A stretch of DNA of 64,000 bases from Paenibacillus sp. FSL H8-0048 (GCF_038002825.1 NZ_JBBODF010000001.1:7006001-7070000); one strand, 5' to 3'. Positions 26,841 through 35,802 are shown, counted from the first letter of the stretch. The notes: generated from the letters alone by a model not told the origin. Translations and numbers: made by a program.

Positions 26841-26908
26841 CCAGAATAAATGTGGTAAAATTATATATACTAACTAATTGTAAGCTTCATAAGTGAGAGG
26901 TGATAACC

Positions 26909-27226
26909 ATGGAAGAACATCAATTGACGATGTGCCCGAGATTTGAGACGGCTTTCTCGTTTCTGGGCAAGCGTTGGAACGGTCTCATTATTCAGACCTT
27001 GATGAGCGGCCCCAAGCGGTTCAAGGATATTTCCGGACTGATTCCGTCAATGAGCGATAAGATGCTGTCCGAGCGCATGAAGGATCTGGAATGCGAGGGC
27101 ATTCTGGTACGGCATGTGTACCCGGAGACACCGGTGCGCATTGAGTATGAATTAACAGTGAAGGGCCGTGCGCTTGAGCCGGTCATGCAGCAAATCCAGT
27201 CCTGGGCCGAGAGCTGGGTGGAGTAG
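26909..27226 (+). CDS. HxlR family transcriptional regulator
   Basis: 105 residues. HxlR winged helix: CPRFETAFSFLGKRWNGLIIQTL, SGPKRFKDI, and the C-terminal RIEYELTVKGRALEPV. A Cys near the N-terminus (MCPRF) is in the position used for aldehyde or thiol sensing in some relatives. GAGAGGTGAT precedes the ATG at 26909. Its target is not obvious from neighbours. Confidence 0.85.
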   Translation: MEEHQLTMCPRFETAFSFLGKRWNGLIIQTLMSGPKRFKDISGLIPSMSDKMLSERMKDLECEGILVRHVYPETPVRIEYELTVKGRALEPVMQQIQSWAESWVE

Positions 27227-27249
27227 CAATACCGTAATATATATGAGAC

Positions 27250-27284
27250 AGCCTCTTGCCCGGTATCCGGGTAAGGGGCTTTTC
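27250..27284 (+). terminator. Terminator of the HxlR gene
   Basis: AGCCTCTTGCCCGG and CCGGGTAAGGGGCT form the stem around TAT, followed by TTTT. Confidence 0.8.
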
Positions 27285-27354
27285 ATATGCTGTTCTGCTT
27301 GAAATATAAGAACTTATAGGTTTCACACGATAACTTATCCTTCTATTTTTCGCT

Positions 27355-27426
27355 GAAACGGTACCATCCTTTATAAGGACGGCAAAGCCGTTTCCGCTTG
27401 TTTATGCAGGTTTTGCCCAAATAAAC
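27355..27426 (+). ncRNA. Structured non-coding element of unknown type
   Basis: GAAACGG (27355-27361) pairs with CCGTTTC (27388-27394), enclosing TCCTTTATAAGGA and the string GGCAAAGCC; then GTTTAT (27400-27405) can pair with ATAAAC (27421-27426). AGGACGGCAAAGCC resembles the GGGACGCAAAGCC core of class I cyclic-di-GMP riboswitches, but the second domain is not convincing. It lies upstream of, not within, the promoter of the next gene. Confidence 0.3.
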
Positions 27427-27427
27427 C

Positions 27428-27498
27428 TTGCACTTAAGCCCTACCTGTGTAATATAATAGAACATACTAAATATTACGGATGTGTGGAAGCGTTAACA
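27428..27498 (+). promoter_or_regulatory. Promoter with overlapping cre candidate before the unknown gene
   Basis: TTGCAC (27428) and TATAAT (27453) are 19 bases apart. TGGAAGCGTTAACA at 27485-27498 matches the cre consensus at 13 of 14 positions just downstream of the expected start, a place where CcpA would block transcription. Confidence 0.45.
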
Positions 27499-27611
27499 AA
27501 AGTAGGAAAAGCCCAGGGTTATATGTCAGGCGGATGCTTACGGGATGTGTTTTGGACGATGCTGATGGAAGGGAAGCGGAGGGCTTACACAACTTTTAGG
27601 AGGCGAGGACT

Positions 27612-28334
27612 ATGACCATCACCTTGTTTTCCCGGGAAATAACCTATGGAAAAAAGGATGTCGCCGAACTGGAGACTGCTTCGATTAAAGTGCAGCTGAT
27701 CTATGACAAGGTGTTATTCATGCTTCATAACCATCTCCCGGATTCTCTGTGGGATGCATGGATCGGTGTGCCTTATGAGATCATTTCTTCTCTATATAAA
27801 GGGGACAATGACAGCGGGAGTGTGTTTCAGAAATGGATTCAAGGCCCATCCGGCTGGAAATGCATCGGCTGTGAACGGCATTGTCTGGAGCCTGTAACGG
27901 CAAGAGGAGGGAGTGGCTCAAATGCTCAGCGCCGTTTTACTTTTCATAATGGAATTAGTCAGAGCATGGTACTTCAAGCTGTAATCTGGTCTATGTATGA
28001 GAACACCCGGCTGCTTCAGCCTTACTTGGGGGAGGAGGCTTTTCTAAGTGAGGAGGATATGGAGCTAATCTCTGTATACTTCGTGCCAACCTATCTGACT
28101 CCGGCACCGCTCATCGAATTGAACAAGCCAGCCAAAGAATATAAGGACAAGAACATCAGAGTGTATCAGGAATGGATATCTGCCCCCGATCTGGTGCTGC
28201 AGTGGAACGGCGGCCTGACCGAAGGCAGATGGATGACGGGTGTATATGTGGATCATTCACGGTTCGCCGGACTTGGCCCTTACCTGAAGGATGCGCAGGG
28301 CAAGCGGACTTATATGCAGGCGACGGTTCAATAA
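27612..28334 (+). CDS. Hypothetical protein of unknown function
   Basis: 240 residues, no signal peptide or clear membrane segment, no domain I recognise. Several Trp and Cys are present, including WKCIGCERHCLEPV, a CxxCxxxC pattern that could bind a metal. AGGAGGCGAGG stands before the ATG. A cre-like site suggests carbon-source control. Stands alone. Confidence 0.6.
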   Translation: MTITLFSREITYGKKDVAELETASIKVQLIYDKVLFMLHNHLPDSLWDAWIGVPYEIISSLYKGDNDSGSVFQKWIQGPSGWKCIGCERHCLEPVTARGGSGSNAQRRFTFHNGISQSMVLQAVIWSMYENTRLLQPYLGEEAFLSEEDMELISVYFVPTYLTPAPLIELNKPAKEYKDKNIRVYQEWISAPDLVLQWNGGLTEGRWMTGVYVDHSRFAGLGPYLKDAQGKRTYMQATVQ

Positions 28335-28441
28335 ACAAGGTAAACTCGAAAAAAGACTTGAACTTGAAGCGAGGTCGTCACTGCGGTGAACATTTGGACT
28401 TCCGGCCGCTGCCCAGTTTGGATTTCCTGATATTAACCGCT

Positions 28442-28885
28442 CTACTCCGCCCGGTTATTCCTACGCCGGATCAAGTACACAGTGCTTAAGATGACCAGTC
28501 CTGCTGTAACAGAAATGATTAGTATTACCGTCCCGTTCGCACCGCCGTTAGCTGCGGATTGGGCGGTTGGATTCACGAAGGTAACAATAAGAATACAGGC
28601 CGCCACCACAATGGCCAGTACTGCACCGGCTATGCTTTTCCCGCCTATTCCGCTCTGCCTGCCGTCAGGTCCTACATACGCACCGCTCCAGATCAGCCGT
28701 ACCAGATAGGAACCCACACCCAGCATGAAGATTGTGTAATTGCTAAGCGGATACTCCAGCCACTTCATTCCGTAGTTTTGCAGCCCCATGTCTGCCAGCA
28801 ACAAGAATGCCATCAAAAGAAATGCCTGATTCCCCGCCTTGTGACGCTTCTGCAGTTGTCTCTCATCCAGGTTCGTTCTGCTCAT
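28442..28885 (-). CDS. DUF6773-like four-helix membrane protein
   Basis: 147 residues. It begins MSRTNLDERQLQKRHKAGN, followed by about four membrane helices (AFLLMAFLLLADMGL, YTIFMLGVGSYLVRLIW, AGAVLAIVVAACILIV, VILIISVTAGLVILS). Its start overlaps the end of the XRE regulator gene by 23 bases, a common pairing in Bacillota in which the regulator controls the membrane partner. Function unknown. Confidence 0.7.
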   Translation of the reverse strand: MSRTNLDERQLQKRHKAGNQAFLLMAFLLLADMGLQNYGMKWLEYPLSNYTIFMLGVGSYLVRLIWSGAYVGPDGRQSGIGGKSIAGAVLAIVVAACILIVTFVNPTAQSAANGGANGTVILIISVTAGLVILSTVYLIRRRNNRAE

Positions 28886-29087
28886 CCTTCGTTCCCTCCC
28901 AAAATAGTTGATCCAGTGTCTTCCCAAGTGTTTCACAAATGTCAATGCACAGCCTCAGGGTGGGGTTGTAATCACCGTTCTCAATCGCGATAATCGTCTG
29001 CCTTGTGACCCCCACGGCATCTGCGAGTTGTTTTTGCGACATGTCTTTTGCCGCTCTGGAGGCTTTGAGCCTTAAGTTTTTCCCCAT
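28863..29087 (-). CDS. XRE family transcriptional regulator
   Basis: 74 residues, a single Cro/C1 helix-turn-helix: MSQKQLADAVGVTRQTIIAIENGDYNPTL-type recognition region and LCIDICETLGKTLDQLFW tail. It resembles the YozG/YvaO-like small regulators. First gene of a two-gene unit with the overlapping membrane-protein gene. Confidence 0.85.
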   Translation of the reverse strand: MGKNLRLKASRAAKDMSQKQLADAVGVTRQTIIAIENGDYNPTLRLCIDICETLGKTLDQLFWEGTKDEQNEPG

Positions 29088-29188
29088 TCCCTCACCTCAC
29101 GCATATTGTAAAATATATAAAACAAAATGTCTAGTATATTTAACATTGGGATACTGAAATTTCACGTTCATTAAAATTTGTTATATTC

Positions 29189-29204
29189 AGTGCGTACAAT
29201 CACA
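29189..29204. promoter_or_regulatory. Fnr-box-like site upstream of ric
   Basis: AGTGCGTACAATCACA reads TGTGA-N6-GCACT on the reverse strand, one base off the Bacillus Fnr consensus. It lies about 87 bases before the ric start. Confidence 0.4.
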
Positions 29205-29283
29205 AGTTTGGCCAAAGGCCAGTGATAAGGTGTAGAAGTGAAAAGCAGCACAAACCTACATCTTAACCTGAGGAGGGGCCAAC

Positions 29284-30009
29284 ATGGCGTCCAATCAATT
29301 AAACGATACAACAATTCATCCCGGGTTCACCCCGGAAGCAATGGTCAGAGATATTGTCCTGCAGTTCCCCAAAGCTGCAGATTATTTCAAAGCACAGCGG
29401 ATCGATTTCTGCTGCGGAGGTGCCAAGCCGCTGGCTGAAGCTGCGGCCGAGAAGGGTCTTGATCCGGCAGCAATGGTACAGGAGCTGAACAAGCTGCAGG
29501 AACAGCATCCGGTGCTGGAAGAGGATACCTCATGGAACGAGGCTTCGTCAGAGGAGCTGGTGGATTATATTGTGAACAAGCATCACCGTTACCTGCGTGA
29601 AGAGCTTCCGCTAATCAGCCAGAATGTAACCAAGGTGTTCCGCGTTCACGGTGAGGATTCACCGCATCTGGGAGAAATGCACCGCCTGTTCAATATGCTG
29701 CGTGAAGAGCTGCTGCAGCATACGGCGAAGGAAGAAGAGAGCGAATTCCCTAAGATGCTGGCTTACACTCAGAACCCGAGCGAAGAAGGACTTGCTGAGC
29801 TGCGCGGATTGCTGCATAATCTGGAAGCCGAGCATGACGGGGCCGGAGAGATTCTGCGTGAGCTGCGCAGAGTTACTAATGACTACACACCGCCCGCACA
29901 TGCCTGCACGACTTATCGTCTGACCTATGCCCGTCTTGAAGAGCTGGAAGGCATGACCTTTGAGCATGTGCATCTGGAGAACAACATCCTGTTCCTGCGT
30001 TATCAATAG
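29284..30009 (+). CDS. ric: Iron-sulfur cluster repair di-iron protein (Ric/ScdA/YtfE)
   Basis: 241 residues. N-terminal ScdA domain with the conserved FKAQRIDFCCGGAKPL; C-terminal hemerythrin-like domain with di-iron ligands in HHRYLREELP, ELLQHTAKEEESEFPK, LEAEHDGAGEIL and FEHVHLENNILF. It restores iron-sulfur clusters after nitric oxide or oxidative damage. AGGAGG precedes the ATG. It fits the nitrite-reducing, anaerobic context of nirBDC nearby, since nitrite reduction yields NO. Confidence 0.9.
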   Translation: MASNQLNDTTIHPGFTPEAMVRDIVLQFPKAADYFKAQRIDFCCGGAKPLAEAAAEKGLDPAAMVQELNKLQEQHPVLEEDTSWNEASSEELVDYIVNKHHRYLREELPLISQNVTKVFRVHGEDSPHLGEMHRLFNMLREELLQHTAKEEESEFPKMLAYTQNPSEEGLAELRGLLHNLEAEHDGAGEILRELRRVTNDYTPPAHACTTYRLTYARLEELEGMTFEHVHLENNILFLRYQ

Positions 30010-30024
30010 AATCTGCTGCAAGGT

Positions 30025-30047
30025 AAAAGTCCCTTCGGGGGCTTTTT
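30025..30047 (+). terminator. Terminator of ric
   Basis: AAAAGTCCC and GGGGGCTTTT around a TTCG tetraloop, then T. Confidence 0.8.
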
Positions 30048-30141
30048 ACTTTATATACCGGGAGAAATGATTTGAGAACCCTTCCTCTATGCGTTATCCT
30101 TAAAGAGTCTGGGAAAATACATATGAAGGCGGTGCCGTGGG

Positions 30142-30828
30142 ATGTCCACGAAATGGATTCGCTTAATGCTGTGCCTTCTCTTGCTGGCCGCGGCAAGCGG
30201 TTGTGGCTTGGGATCAGGGAATGGCGGCAGCAGTAACGGGGGCCAGGGATTAACCTTTTCGGTTAAGGTAGGGGACAGCGAAATGGCCGGGAGCTCGGCC
30301 AGATTGCTTAACGAAGCTTACGTACCCGGAAATTCATTAATAGAGCTGTTCAAGAAGAGCGGCGTTGTTACTTTTTCAGCGGATGGAACTAGTATTCTTG
30401 AGGTGAACAAGGTCTCCCTGGGTGAGGATATGAGCTGGGAGATTCAGGTGAACGGCAAGAAGGTTCAAGAGCTGAATACGGCCCTGGAGCCGGGTTCAGC
30501 CATTACGATGTCAGCAGGGCCTGCCGGAACCGGAAAGCTGTTTCAGCCTGTCATCATCACGGTGAACGGGGGGAGTGAGCAGCCGGAGCTGACACATTCG
30601 CATGTGCTTTCTTTCATGCAGGATATGTCCGTCAAGGGACTGCTCAAGAATAGCGGTATGGTCCGGCTTGCTGAGGATAACCGTACCGTTCTTACTGTAA
30701 TGGAATATACCCCGCTCAGCAGCGAGGAATGGAGACTGAAGGTCAACGACAAAGGGCTGCTCGGCAATGGTGTGGACATGAAGCTCAGTCCGCAGGACAA
30801 GCTGGAGATTTCTCTGGTACTGAAATAA
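30142..30828 (+). CDS. Lipoprotein with two DUF4430-like repeats
   Basis: 228 residues. Signal and lipobox at LLLAAASGC; Gly/Ser linker; then two repeats of similar outline at about 45-125 and 140-228, each with an N(S/N)LIELFKKSG- or VKGLLKNSG-type helix, a TVL/SILEVN strand and a W-x-(I/L)-x-VN-xK strand. DUF4430-type domains occur in cobalamin- or transglutaminase-linked surface proteins. The ligand here is unknown. Confidence 0.65.
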   Translation: MSTKWIRLMLCLLLLAAASGCGLGSGNGGSSNGGQGLTFSVKVGDSEMAGSSARLLNEAYVPGNSLIELFKKSGVVTFSADGTSILEVNKVSLGEDMSWEIQVNGKKVQELNTALEPGSAITMSAGPAGTGKLFQPVIITVNGGSEQPELTHSHVLSFMQDMSVKGLLKNSGMVRLAEDNRTVLTVMEYTPLSSEEWRLKVNDKGLLGNGVDMKLSPQDKLEISLVLK

Positions 30829-30866
30829 GCGAATGAAGTAAATGAGTGAGAGTGTGTACCCGATGA

Positions 30867-30906
30867 ACGGATATCTGTGCGAAACTGCATGGGTATCCGT
30901 TTTTTT
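30867..30906 (+). terminator. Terminator of the repeat lipoprotein
   Basis: ACGGATA (30867) pairs with TATCCGT (30894), followed by T6. Confidence 0.75.
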
Positions 30907-30975
30907 GAATAATAAATCTCTATGCTTCACGCCATAAGTTGTCCAGCATAAGGACTGCGAACTCGCCTCCACTTG

Positions 30976-31012
30976 TGTGAAAAAATTCACATAAGGTGTG
31001 ACTGTGGTCACA
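30976..31012. promoter_or_regulatory. Two tandem Fnr boxes upstream of nirB
   Basis: TGTGAAAAAATTCACA (30976-30991) and TGTGACTGTGGTCACA (30997-31012) both match TGTGA-N6-TCACA exactly. Their centres are 21 bases apart, that is on the same face of the helix. Confidence 0.8.
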
Positions 31013-31096
31013 CTTGCCATGGAATGGGGGACAGTATAATTTCTCTATCAGGTAAAGTTATTGAAGAAATCAGAATTTCAGAAGGAGGGTCTACCA

Positions 31097-33523
31097 GTGG
31101 CAGCGGAAAGAGAAAAGTTAGTGCTGATTGGGAATGGCATGGCGGGAGTAGGCACTATTGAGCAGATTCTGAAGCTGGGCGGCGCTTATGATATTACTGT
31201 CTTCGGCAGTGAGCCGCATCCCAACTATAACCGGATTATGTTGTCCTATGTACTTGAAGGCAGCAAAACGATTGAAGACATCATTCTCAATGATCTCGGG
31301 TGGTATGAAGATAATCATATTACACTGCATACCGGCACAACGGTTACCCGGATCGATGAACAGAACAAAGTAATATTGACCGATAATGGACTGGCGGTTC
31401 CTTACGATAAAGCAATTATTGCAACAGGCTCGAATTCTTTCATTCTACCCGTACCCGGCAGCACTAAGGATGGGGTAGTCGGCTTCCGCGATATCGCGGA
31501 CTGCGATGCGATGCTGGCAGCGGCGAAGCAGTACCGCACGGCGGCTGTTATCGGCGGAGGACTGCTGGGTCTTGAAGCGGCGAAGGGCCTGGTCAATCTG
31601 GGCATGGATGTTACCGTTGTGCATCTGCTGGAGGATCTGATGGAGCGTCAGCTGGACCGCACCGCTTCTTCAATGCTACAGGCAGAGCTTACACGACAAG
31701 GTGTGAAATTCGCCATGGGCAAGCAGACGGTTGAATTGACCGGCGAAGAACGGGTTACCGGTCTGCGCTTCAGTGACGGCAGTGTGCTGCCGGCAGAGTT
31801 TGTAGTAATGGCTGTGGGAATCAAGCCGAATGTCCAGCTTGCGAAGGACAGCGGAATCACTGTTAACCGCGGGATCGTAGTTGACGATTATATGCAGACT
31901 TCTATGGCAGATGTGTATTCTGTCGGCGAATGTACAGAGCACCGGGGAACCTGCTACGGACTCGTTGCACCGCTATTCGAGCAGGGCATGGTTCTCGCCA
32001 AGCATCTGTCAGGTGTACAGACTCCAGGTTACGAAGGATCGGTTGTAGCAACCAAGCTCAAAATTTCCGGGGTAGATGTATTCTCCGCCGGTGAATTCAC
32101 CGAAACGCCGGAGCATACCGTTATTTCTGCCAAGGATGAATGGAAGCGAACCTACAAGAAGATTTTGCTTAAGGATAATGTGATTGTCGGTGCCGTTCTG
32201 TTCGGTGATGTAACGGAATCTGCGAACCTGCAGAAGCTTGTGAAAAACAGCACAGAGATGACGAATGAAATCTATGATGAGGTTATGGGCACAAGCTGCT
32301 GCGGCGGAGGAGGAGCCAAGAAGGGGATGTCCGTTGAAGCGATGGCTGATGAAGAAATCGTCTGCGGCTGTAACGGCGTAACCAAAAAAGCGATTGTGGA
32401 TGCTGTTACGGAGAACGGCTTCACTACGGTGGATGAGATCAAAGCCTGCACGGGTGCAACCCGCTCCTGCGGCGGCTGTAAGCCGGTGGTGGAGCAGATT
32501 CTGCAATTCGTTCTCGGAGACAGCTTCCAGCAGAGCGCCAAGCAGGGAATCTGCAGCTGCACCTCGCTTAGCCGGGATGAGATCGTAGCCGAGATTACGG
32601 CAAAAGGCCTCCGGACCACCAAGGAAGTCATGCATGTCCTGGACTGGAAGCAGGCAGAAGGCTGTTCCAAATGCCGCCCGGCAGTGAACTATTATCTGGG
32701 GATGATCTACCCTGACACTCATGAGGACGAGAAGGAATCCCGGTTCGTCAATGAACGGATGAGCGCCAATATTCAGAAGGACGGAACTTATACCGTTATC
32801 CCGCGGATGTATGGCGGGGTGACCACTCCTGAGGATTTGAAGCGGATTGCCGATGTGTCCCTGAAGTATGATGTGAAGGTTGTGAAGGTAACGGGCGGAC
32901 AACGCCTTGACCTGATCGGTGTCAAAAAAGAAGATGTACCTAAGGTATGGGAGGAGCTGGATATGCCGTCCGGCTATGGTTATGCCAAGTCGTTGCGTAC
33001 GGTCAAAACTTGCGTGGGCTCGCAGTTCTGCCGCTTCGGTACACAGGATTCCATGGGCATGGGCGCTATGCTTGAGCGTAAATATGAGCGGCTGGATATG
33101 CCGGCCAAGTTCAAGATGGCGGTTAACGGTTGTCCGCGTAACTGTGCAGAATCCTGCACGAAGGATATTGGGATTGTCGGCAACGACGGCGGCTGGGAAG
33201 TGTTCATCGGCGGTAACGGCGGGATTAAGCCGCGCATCGCAGATGCCTTCTGCAAGGTGAAGACCGACGAGGAACTGGTTGAGGTCTGCTCCGCTGTCAT
33301 CCAGTACTACCGTGAGACCGGTAATTATCTGGAGAGAACCTCCGAATGGGTAGAGCGGATGGGTCTTGAGCAGATCCAGACCGTGGTTATGGGTAATGAC
33401 GACAACCGTAAAGAGCTTGCGGCACGTATTGACTTTGCTCTGGCCCAGGTGAGTGATCCTTGGCGGAAAATGCTGGATGACAAAAACACCCGCACCGCGC
33501 TGTTCGAAGAGACACAGGTATAG
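31097..33523 (+). CDS. nirB: Nitrite reductase [NAD(P)H] large subunit
   Basis: 808 residues from the GTG at 31097, which is 8 bases after AGGAGG; the ATG at 31061 has no site. It reduces nitrite to ammonium in the cytoplasm. N-terminal FAD/NAD(P)H domains (VLIGNGMAGVGT, AAVIGGGLLGLEAA); two Bfd-like Cys clusters (EIVCGCNGVTKKAI...SCGGCKP and GICSCTSLS...GCSKCRP); then the sulfite/nitrite reductase domain with sirohaem-4Fe4S Cys in TCVGSQFCRF and NGCPRNCAESC. First gene of nirBDC, under tandem Fnr boxes. Confidence 0.95.
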   Translation: MAAEREKLVLIGNGMAGVGTIEQILKLGGAYDITVFGSEPHPNYNRIMLSYVLEGSKTIEDIILNDLGWYEDNHITLHTGTTVTRIDEQNKVILTDNGLAVPYDKAIIATGSNSFILPVPGSTKDGVVGFRDIADCDAMLAAAKQYRTAAVIGGGLLGLEAAKGLVNLGMDVTVVHLLEDLMERQLDRTASSMLQAELTRQGVKFAMGKQTVELTGEERVTGLRFSDGSVLPAEFVVMAVGIKPNVQLAKDSGITVNRGIVVDDYMQTSMADVYSVGECTEHRGTCYGLVAPLFEQGMVLAKHLSGVQTPGYEGSVVATKLKISGVDVFSAGEFTETPEHTVISAKDEWKRTYKKILLKDNVIVGAVLFGDVTESANLQKLVKNSTEMTNEIYDEVMGTSCCGGGGAKKGMSVEAMADEEIVCGCNGVTKKAIVDAVTENGFTTVDEIKACTGATRSCGGCKPVVEQILQFVLGDSFQQSAKQGICSCTSLSRDEIVAEITAKGLRTTKEVMHVLDWKQAEGCSKCRPAVNYYLGMIYPDTHEDEKESRFVNERMSANIQKDGTYTVIPRMYGGVTTPEDLKRIADVSLKYDVKVVKVTGGQRLDLIGVKKEDVPKVWEELDMPSGYGYAKSLRTVKTCVGSQFCRFGTQDSMGMGAMLERKYERLDMPAKFKMAVNGCPRNCAESCTKDIGIVGNDGGWEVFIGGNGGIKPRIADAFCKVKTDEELVEVCSAVIQYYRETGNYLERTSEWVERMGLEQIQTVVMGNDDNRKELAARIDFALAQVSDPWRKMLDDKNTRTALFEETQV

Positions 33524-33548
33524 TCTAAAGGGAGAGGGAGAGAGCATA

Positions 33549-33893
33549 ATGGAACGGAGCAATCGGGAATATACGATAGGCGCAGTGGAAGATTTCATGC
33601 TGCAGATCGGCCGGGTAGTTCATGCGGGAGAGGTCGAATTAGCGATATTCCGTACATCGAACGGCGCAGTCTATGCGGTACGCAACCACAGTCCCCATCC
33701 GAAGGGCGGTCCGCTCGCAGAAGGAATCGTATCAGGCTATTATTTATATGATCCGCTGCATGACTGGAAGATCGACCTTCGCACCGGAGAGGTTCAGGCA
33801 CCGGACCGGGGGCAGGCAGAAGTCTATCCGGTTACCGTAGAGGGCGGAGTTGTTAAGGTCACTCTGCCTGCGGCAGTAACAACCCTAAATTAA
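33549..33893 (+). CDS. nirD: Nitrite reductase small subunit (Rieske-like fold)
   Basis: 114 residues. Rieske-type fold with NHSPHPKGGPLAEGIVSG and YDPLHDWKIDL, but the cluster-binding Cys residues are replaced (Ser and Asp), as is normal for NirD, which carries no 2Fe-2S cluster. The ATG at 33549 follows GGGAGAGG. Between nirB and nirC. Confidence 0.92.
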   Translation: MERSNREYTIGAVEDFMLQIGRVVHAGEVELAIFRTSNGAVYAVRNHSPHPKGGPLAEGIVSGYYLYDPLHDWKIDLRTGEVQAPDRGQAEVYPVTVEGGVVKVTLPAAVTTLN

Positions 33894-33912
33894 AGGAAGA
33901 GCAGGTGCGGAT

Positions 33913-34731
33913 ATGTTTACGCAGAGCGTAGAGAATATCGTTGAGACAGCCGTAGGGAAACGCGACAAAATGAATGAGAGCCTGCCCAAATATTTTTTGG
34001 CGGCCCTCCTGGCAGGCGCATATGTGGGTATTGGTATTATTCTGATCTTCTCACTGGGGGCACCGCTGGCGGCGATCAAGTCACCGTTCCAGCCGCTGAT
34101 TATGGGAGCATCCTTCGGGATTGCCTTGACCTTGATTGTATTCGCAGGCTCAGAGCTGTTTACAGGTAATAATATGTTCTTCACGGTAAGCACGCTTGCC
34201 GGGAGAACTACAGTCTGGGACACGGTGAAGAACTGGGTGCTGGTATTCCTCGGCAATGTGGCCGGTGCTGTGGTGCTGGCGCTGTTGATTCAGGGATCGG
34301 GCCTCTTCAAGGCAGCGCCTGCAGAGCATCTGATTTTTGCCGCCGCCGCCAAAAAGATGAGCCTGCCGTTCTCAGAGCTGTTCTTCCGAGGCATCCTCTG
34401 TAACTGGCTGGTCTGCCTGGCACTGTGGATGTCCTCCCGCGCCAAGAGTGAAACGGCGAAGCTGGTCCTAATCTGGTGGTGTCTGTTCGCCTTCATTGCG
34501 AGCGGATATGAACACAGTGTGGCGAACATGACGCTGCTCAGTGTAGCCGTGCTGCTGCCGAATCATCCAGAGACGGTGAGCATCGCCGGTTGGTTTCACA
34601 ACATGATTCCTGTTACGCTTGGCAACATTATCGGCGGCGGTGTCTTTGTCGGAATGGCTTACTGGCTGATCTCACCTGTGCGAACTCCGCGTAACGTATC
34701 TGCTCCTCCTCAGACTAAGAAAGCAAGCTAG
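33913..34731 (+). CDS. nirC: Nitrite transporter, formate/nitrite transporter family
   Basis: 272 residues with six membrane helices. FNT signatures: YFLAALLAGAYVGIGI, GSELFTGNNMFFTV, the GILCNWLVCLALWM helix, SGYEHSVANM, and LGNIIGGGVFVG. It supplies nitrite to NirBD. 19 bases after nirD, end of the operon. Confidence 0.93.
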   Translation: MFTQSVENIVETAVGKRDKMNESLPKYFLAALLAGAYVGIGIILIFSLGAPLAAIKSPFQPLIMGASFGIALTLIVFAGSELFTGNNMFFTVSTLAGRTTVWDTVKNWVLVFLGNVAGAVVLALLIQGSGLFKAAPAEHLIFAAAAKKMSLPFSELFFRGILCNWLVCLALWMSSRAKSETAKLVLIWWCLFAFIASGYEHSVANMTLLSVAVLLPNHPETVSIAGWFHNMIPVTLGNIIGGGVFVGMAYWLISPVRTPRNVSAPPQTKKAS

Positions 34732-34739
34732 ATAGGAAT

Positions 34740-34774
34740 GGCCCCGCAGCGGTTTCATGGCTGCGGGGCTTTTC
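34740..34774 (+). terminator. Terminator of nirBDC
   Basis: GCCCCGCAG and CTGCGGGGC flank CGGTTTCATGG, then TTTT. Confidence 0.85.
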
Positions 34775-34810
34775 ATGTGAGGAAGGAAATCCGCCATCTG
34801 ACAGAGTTCA

Positions 34811-35680
34811 TTAATGAATAGTCTTTTTATATTCCATGGGCGTCATTCCGATCTTTTTCTTGAATAGCTGATGAAAAAACTTCATGTCATGATATCCTAC
34901 CGCTGCAGCAATCTCAGCTATACTCTTGCTGCTTTCTGATAAGTAACGGCATGCAGCCTCCATGCGGATATTTTGCAGGTAATTTGTAAAGCTCATTCCA
35001 GTATGGCTCTGAAACAGACGACTGAAATGCCTTTGACTTAGATTTGCTTTGTCAGCAAGTTCACTAATCTTAAGCGAACCAGAGAAATTTGAATTTACAA
35101 ATACAATAGCTTCGTGGACGGCTTCCCATTGCGGCTTCTCTGTATAGACCTTATCACTTTGCAACCGGTGCCGGAATAGGCCAATTAATAATTGCACGAG
35201 CAGAGCCGAAAGGGCTGCGAGATATCCCGGCGGCTTGGCCGAGAATTCACGGTATAGCTCCCGAAACAGAAAATGATAAGTAGCATCCGAATCTTTCATG
35301 GAGAACCAGGGGATTTGTTCATTTAAGAAATATTCACAGATGTCTTTGGTTTGCGGGAAATTGGATTGAAGCTCCGACAAGTATTCTACCGGAAACAAAC
35401 AATTGAATACAACGAGAGGATCGCCATTCTTGAATGTTTTGGGCCGGTACACATGGCTTGCTCCAACCGGAATGAATACTACAGTCCCTTGCTCAATCGG
35501 AAGCGCCTCATCATTTATGTAATGTACCCCCGTACCTTCACTGATATAGGTTATTTCAATAAAATCATGTGCATGGGTGCTCAGCTCAAAGGTTTCATAT
35601 ACCCGGTTTACACTGATCGGCACACCCGGTTCAAAGCATCCGTCTCCAGACATAATAAATGCACTAGATTTAATGTCCAT
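34811..35680 (-). CDS. AraC family transcriptional regulator
   Basis: 289 residues. N-terminal cupin sensor (STHAHDFIEITYISEGTG, VVFIPVGASHVYRP) and C-terminal double helix-turn-helix (KISELADKANLSQRHFSRLF and IAEIAAAVGYHDMKFFHQLFKKK). Divergent from the MFS exporter gene with 122 bases between, so it probably activates that gene and the following hydrolase. Base composition turns AT-richer here. Confidence 0.87.
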   Translation of the reverse strand: MDIKSSAFIMSGDGCFEPGVPISVNRVYETFELSTHAHDFIEITYISEGTGVHYINDEALPIEQGTVVFIPVGASHVYRPKTFKNGDPLVVFNCLFPVEYLSELQSNFPQTKDICEYFLNEQIPWFSMKDSDATYHFLFRELYREFSAKPPGYLAALSALLVQLLIGLFRHRLQSDKVYTEKPQWEAVHEAIVFVNSNFSGSLKISELADKANLSQRHFSRLFQSHTGMSFTNYLQNIRMEAACRYLSESSKSIAEIAAAVGYHDMKFFHQLFKKKIGMTPMEYKKTIH

Positions 35681-35802
35681 GGTTATTCCCCCTTTTCTGT
35701 CCTGTTCGCCCTATAGTTATGTCTTTAACACCCCACATCTTGATCTCTCCCATACCTTACAATATATTAAGAAATTTAAATACTTGCAAAGGGAGTTAAC
35801 AG

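Noticed and set aside
32009-33598. 529-codon minus-strand ORF opposite nirB
   Set aside because: It is a shadow of nirB, whose cluster-binding motifs are complete.
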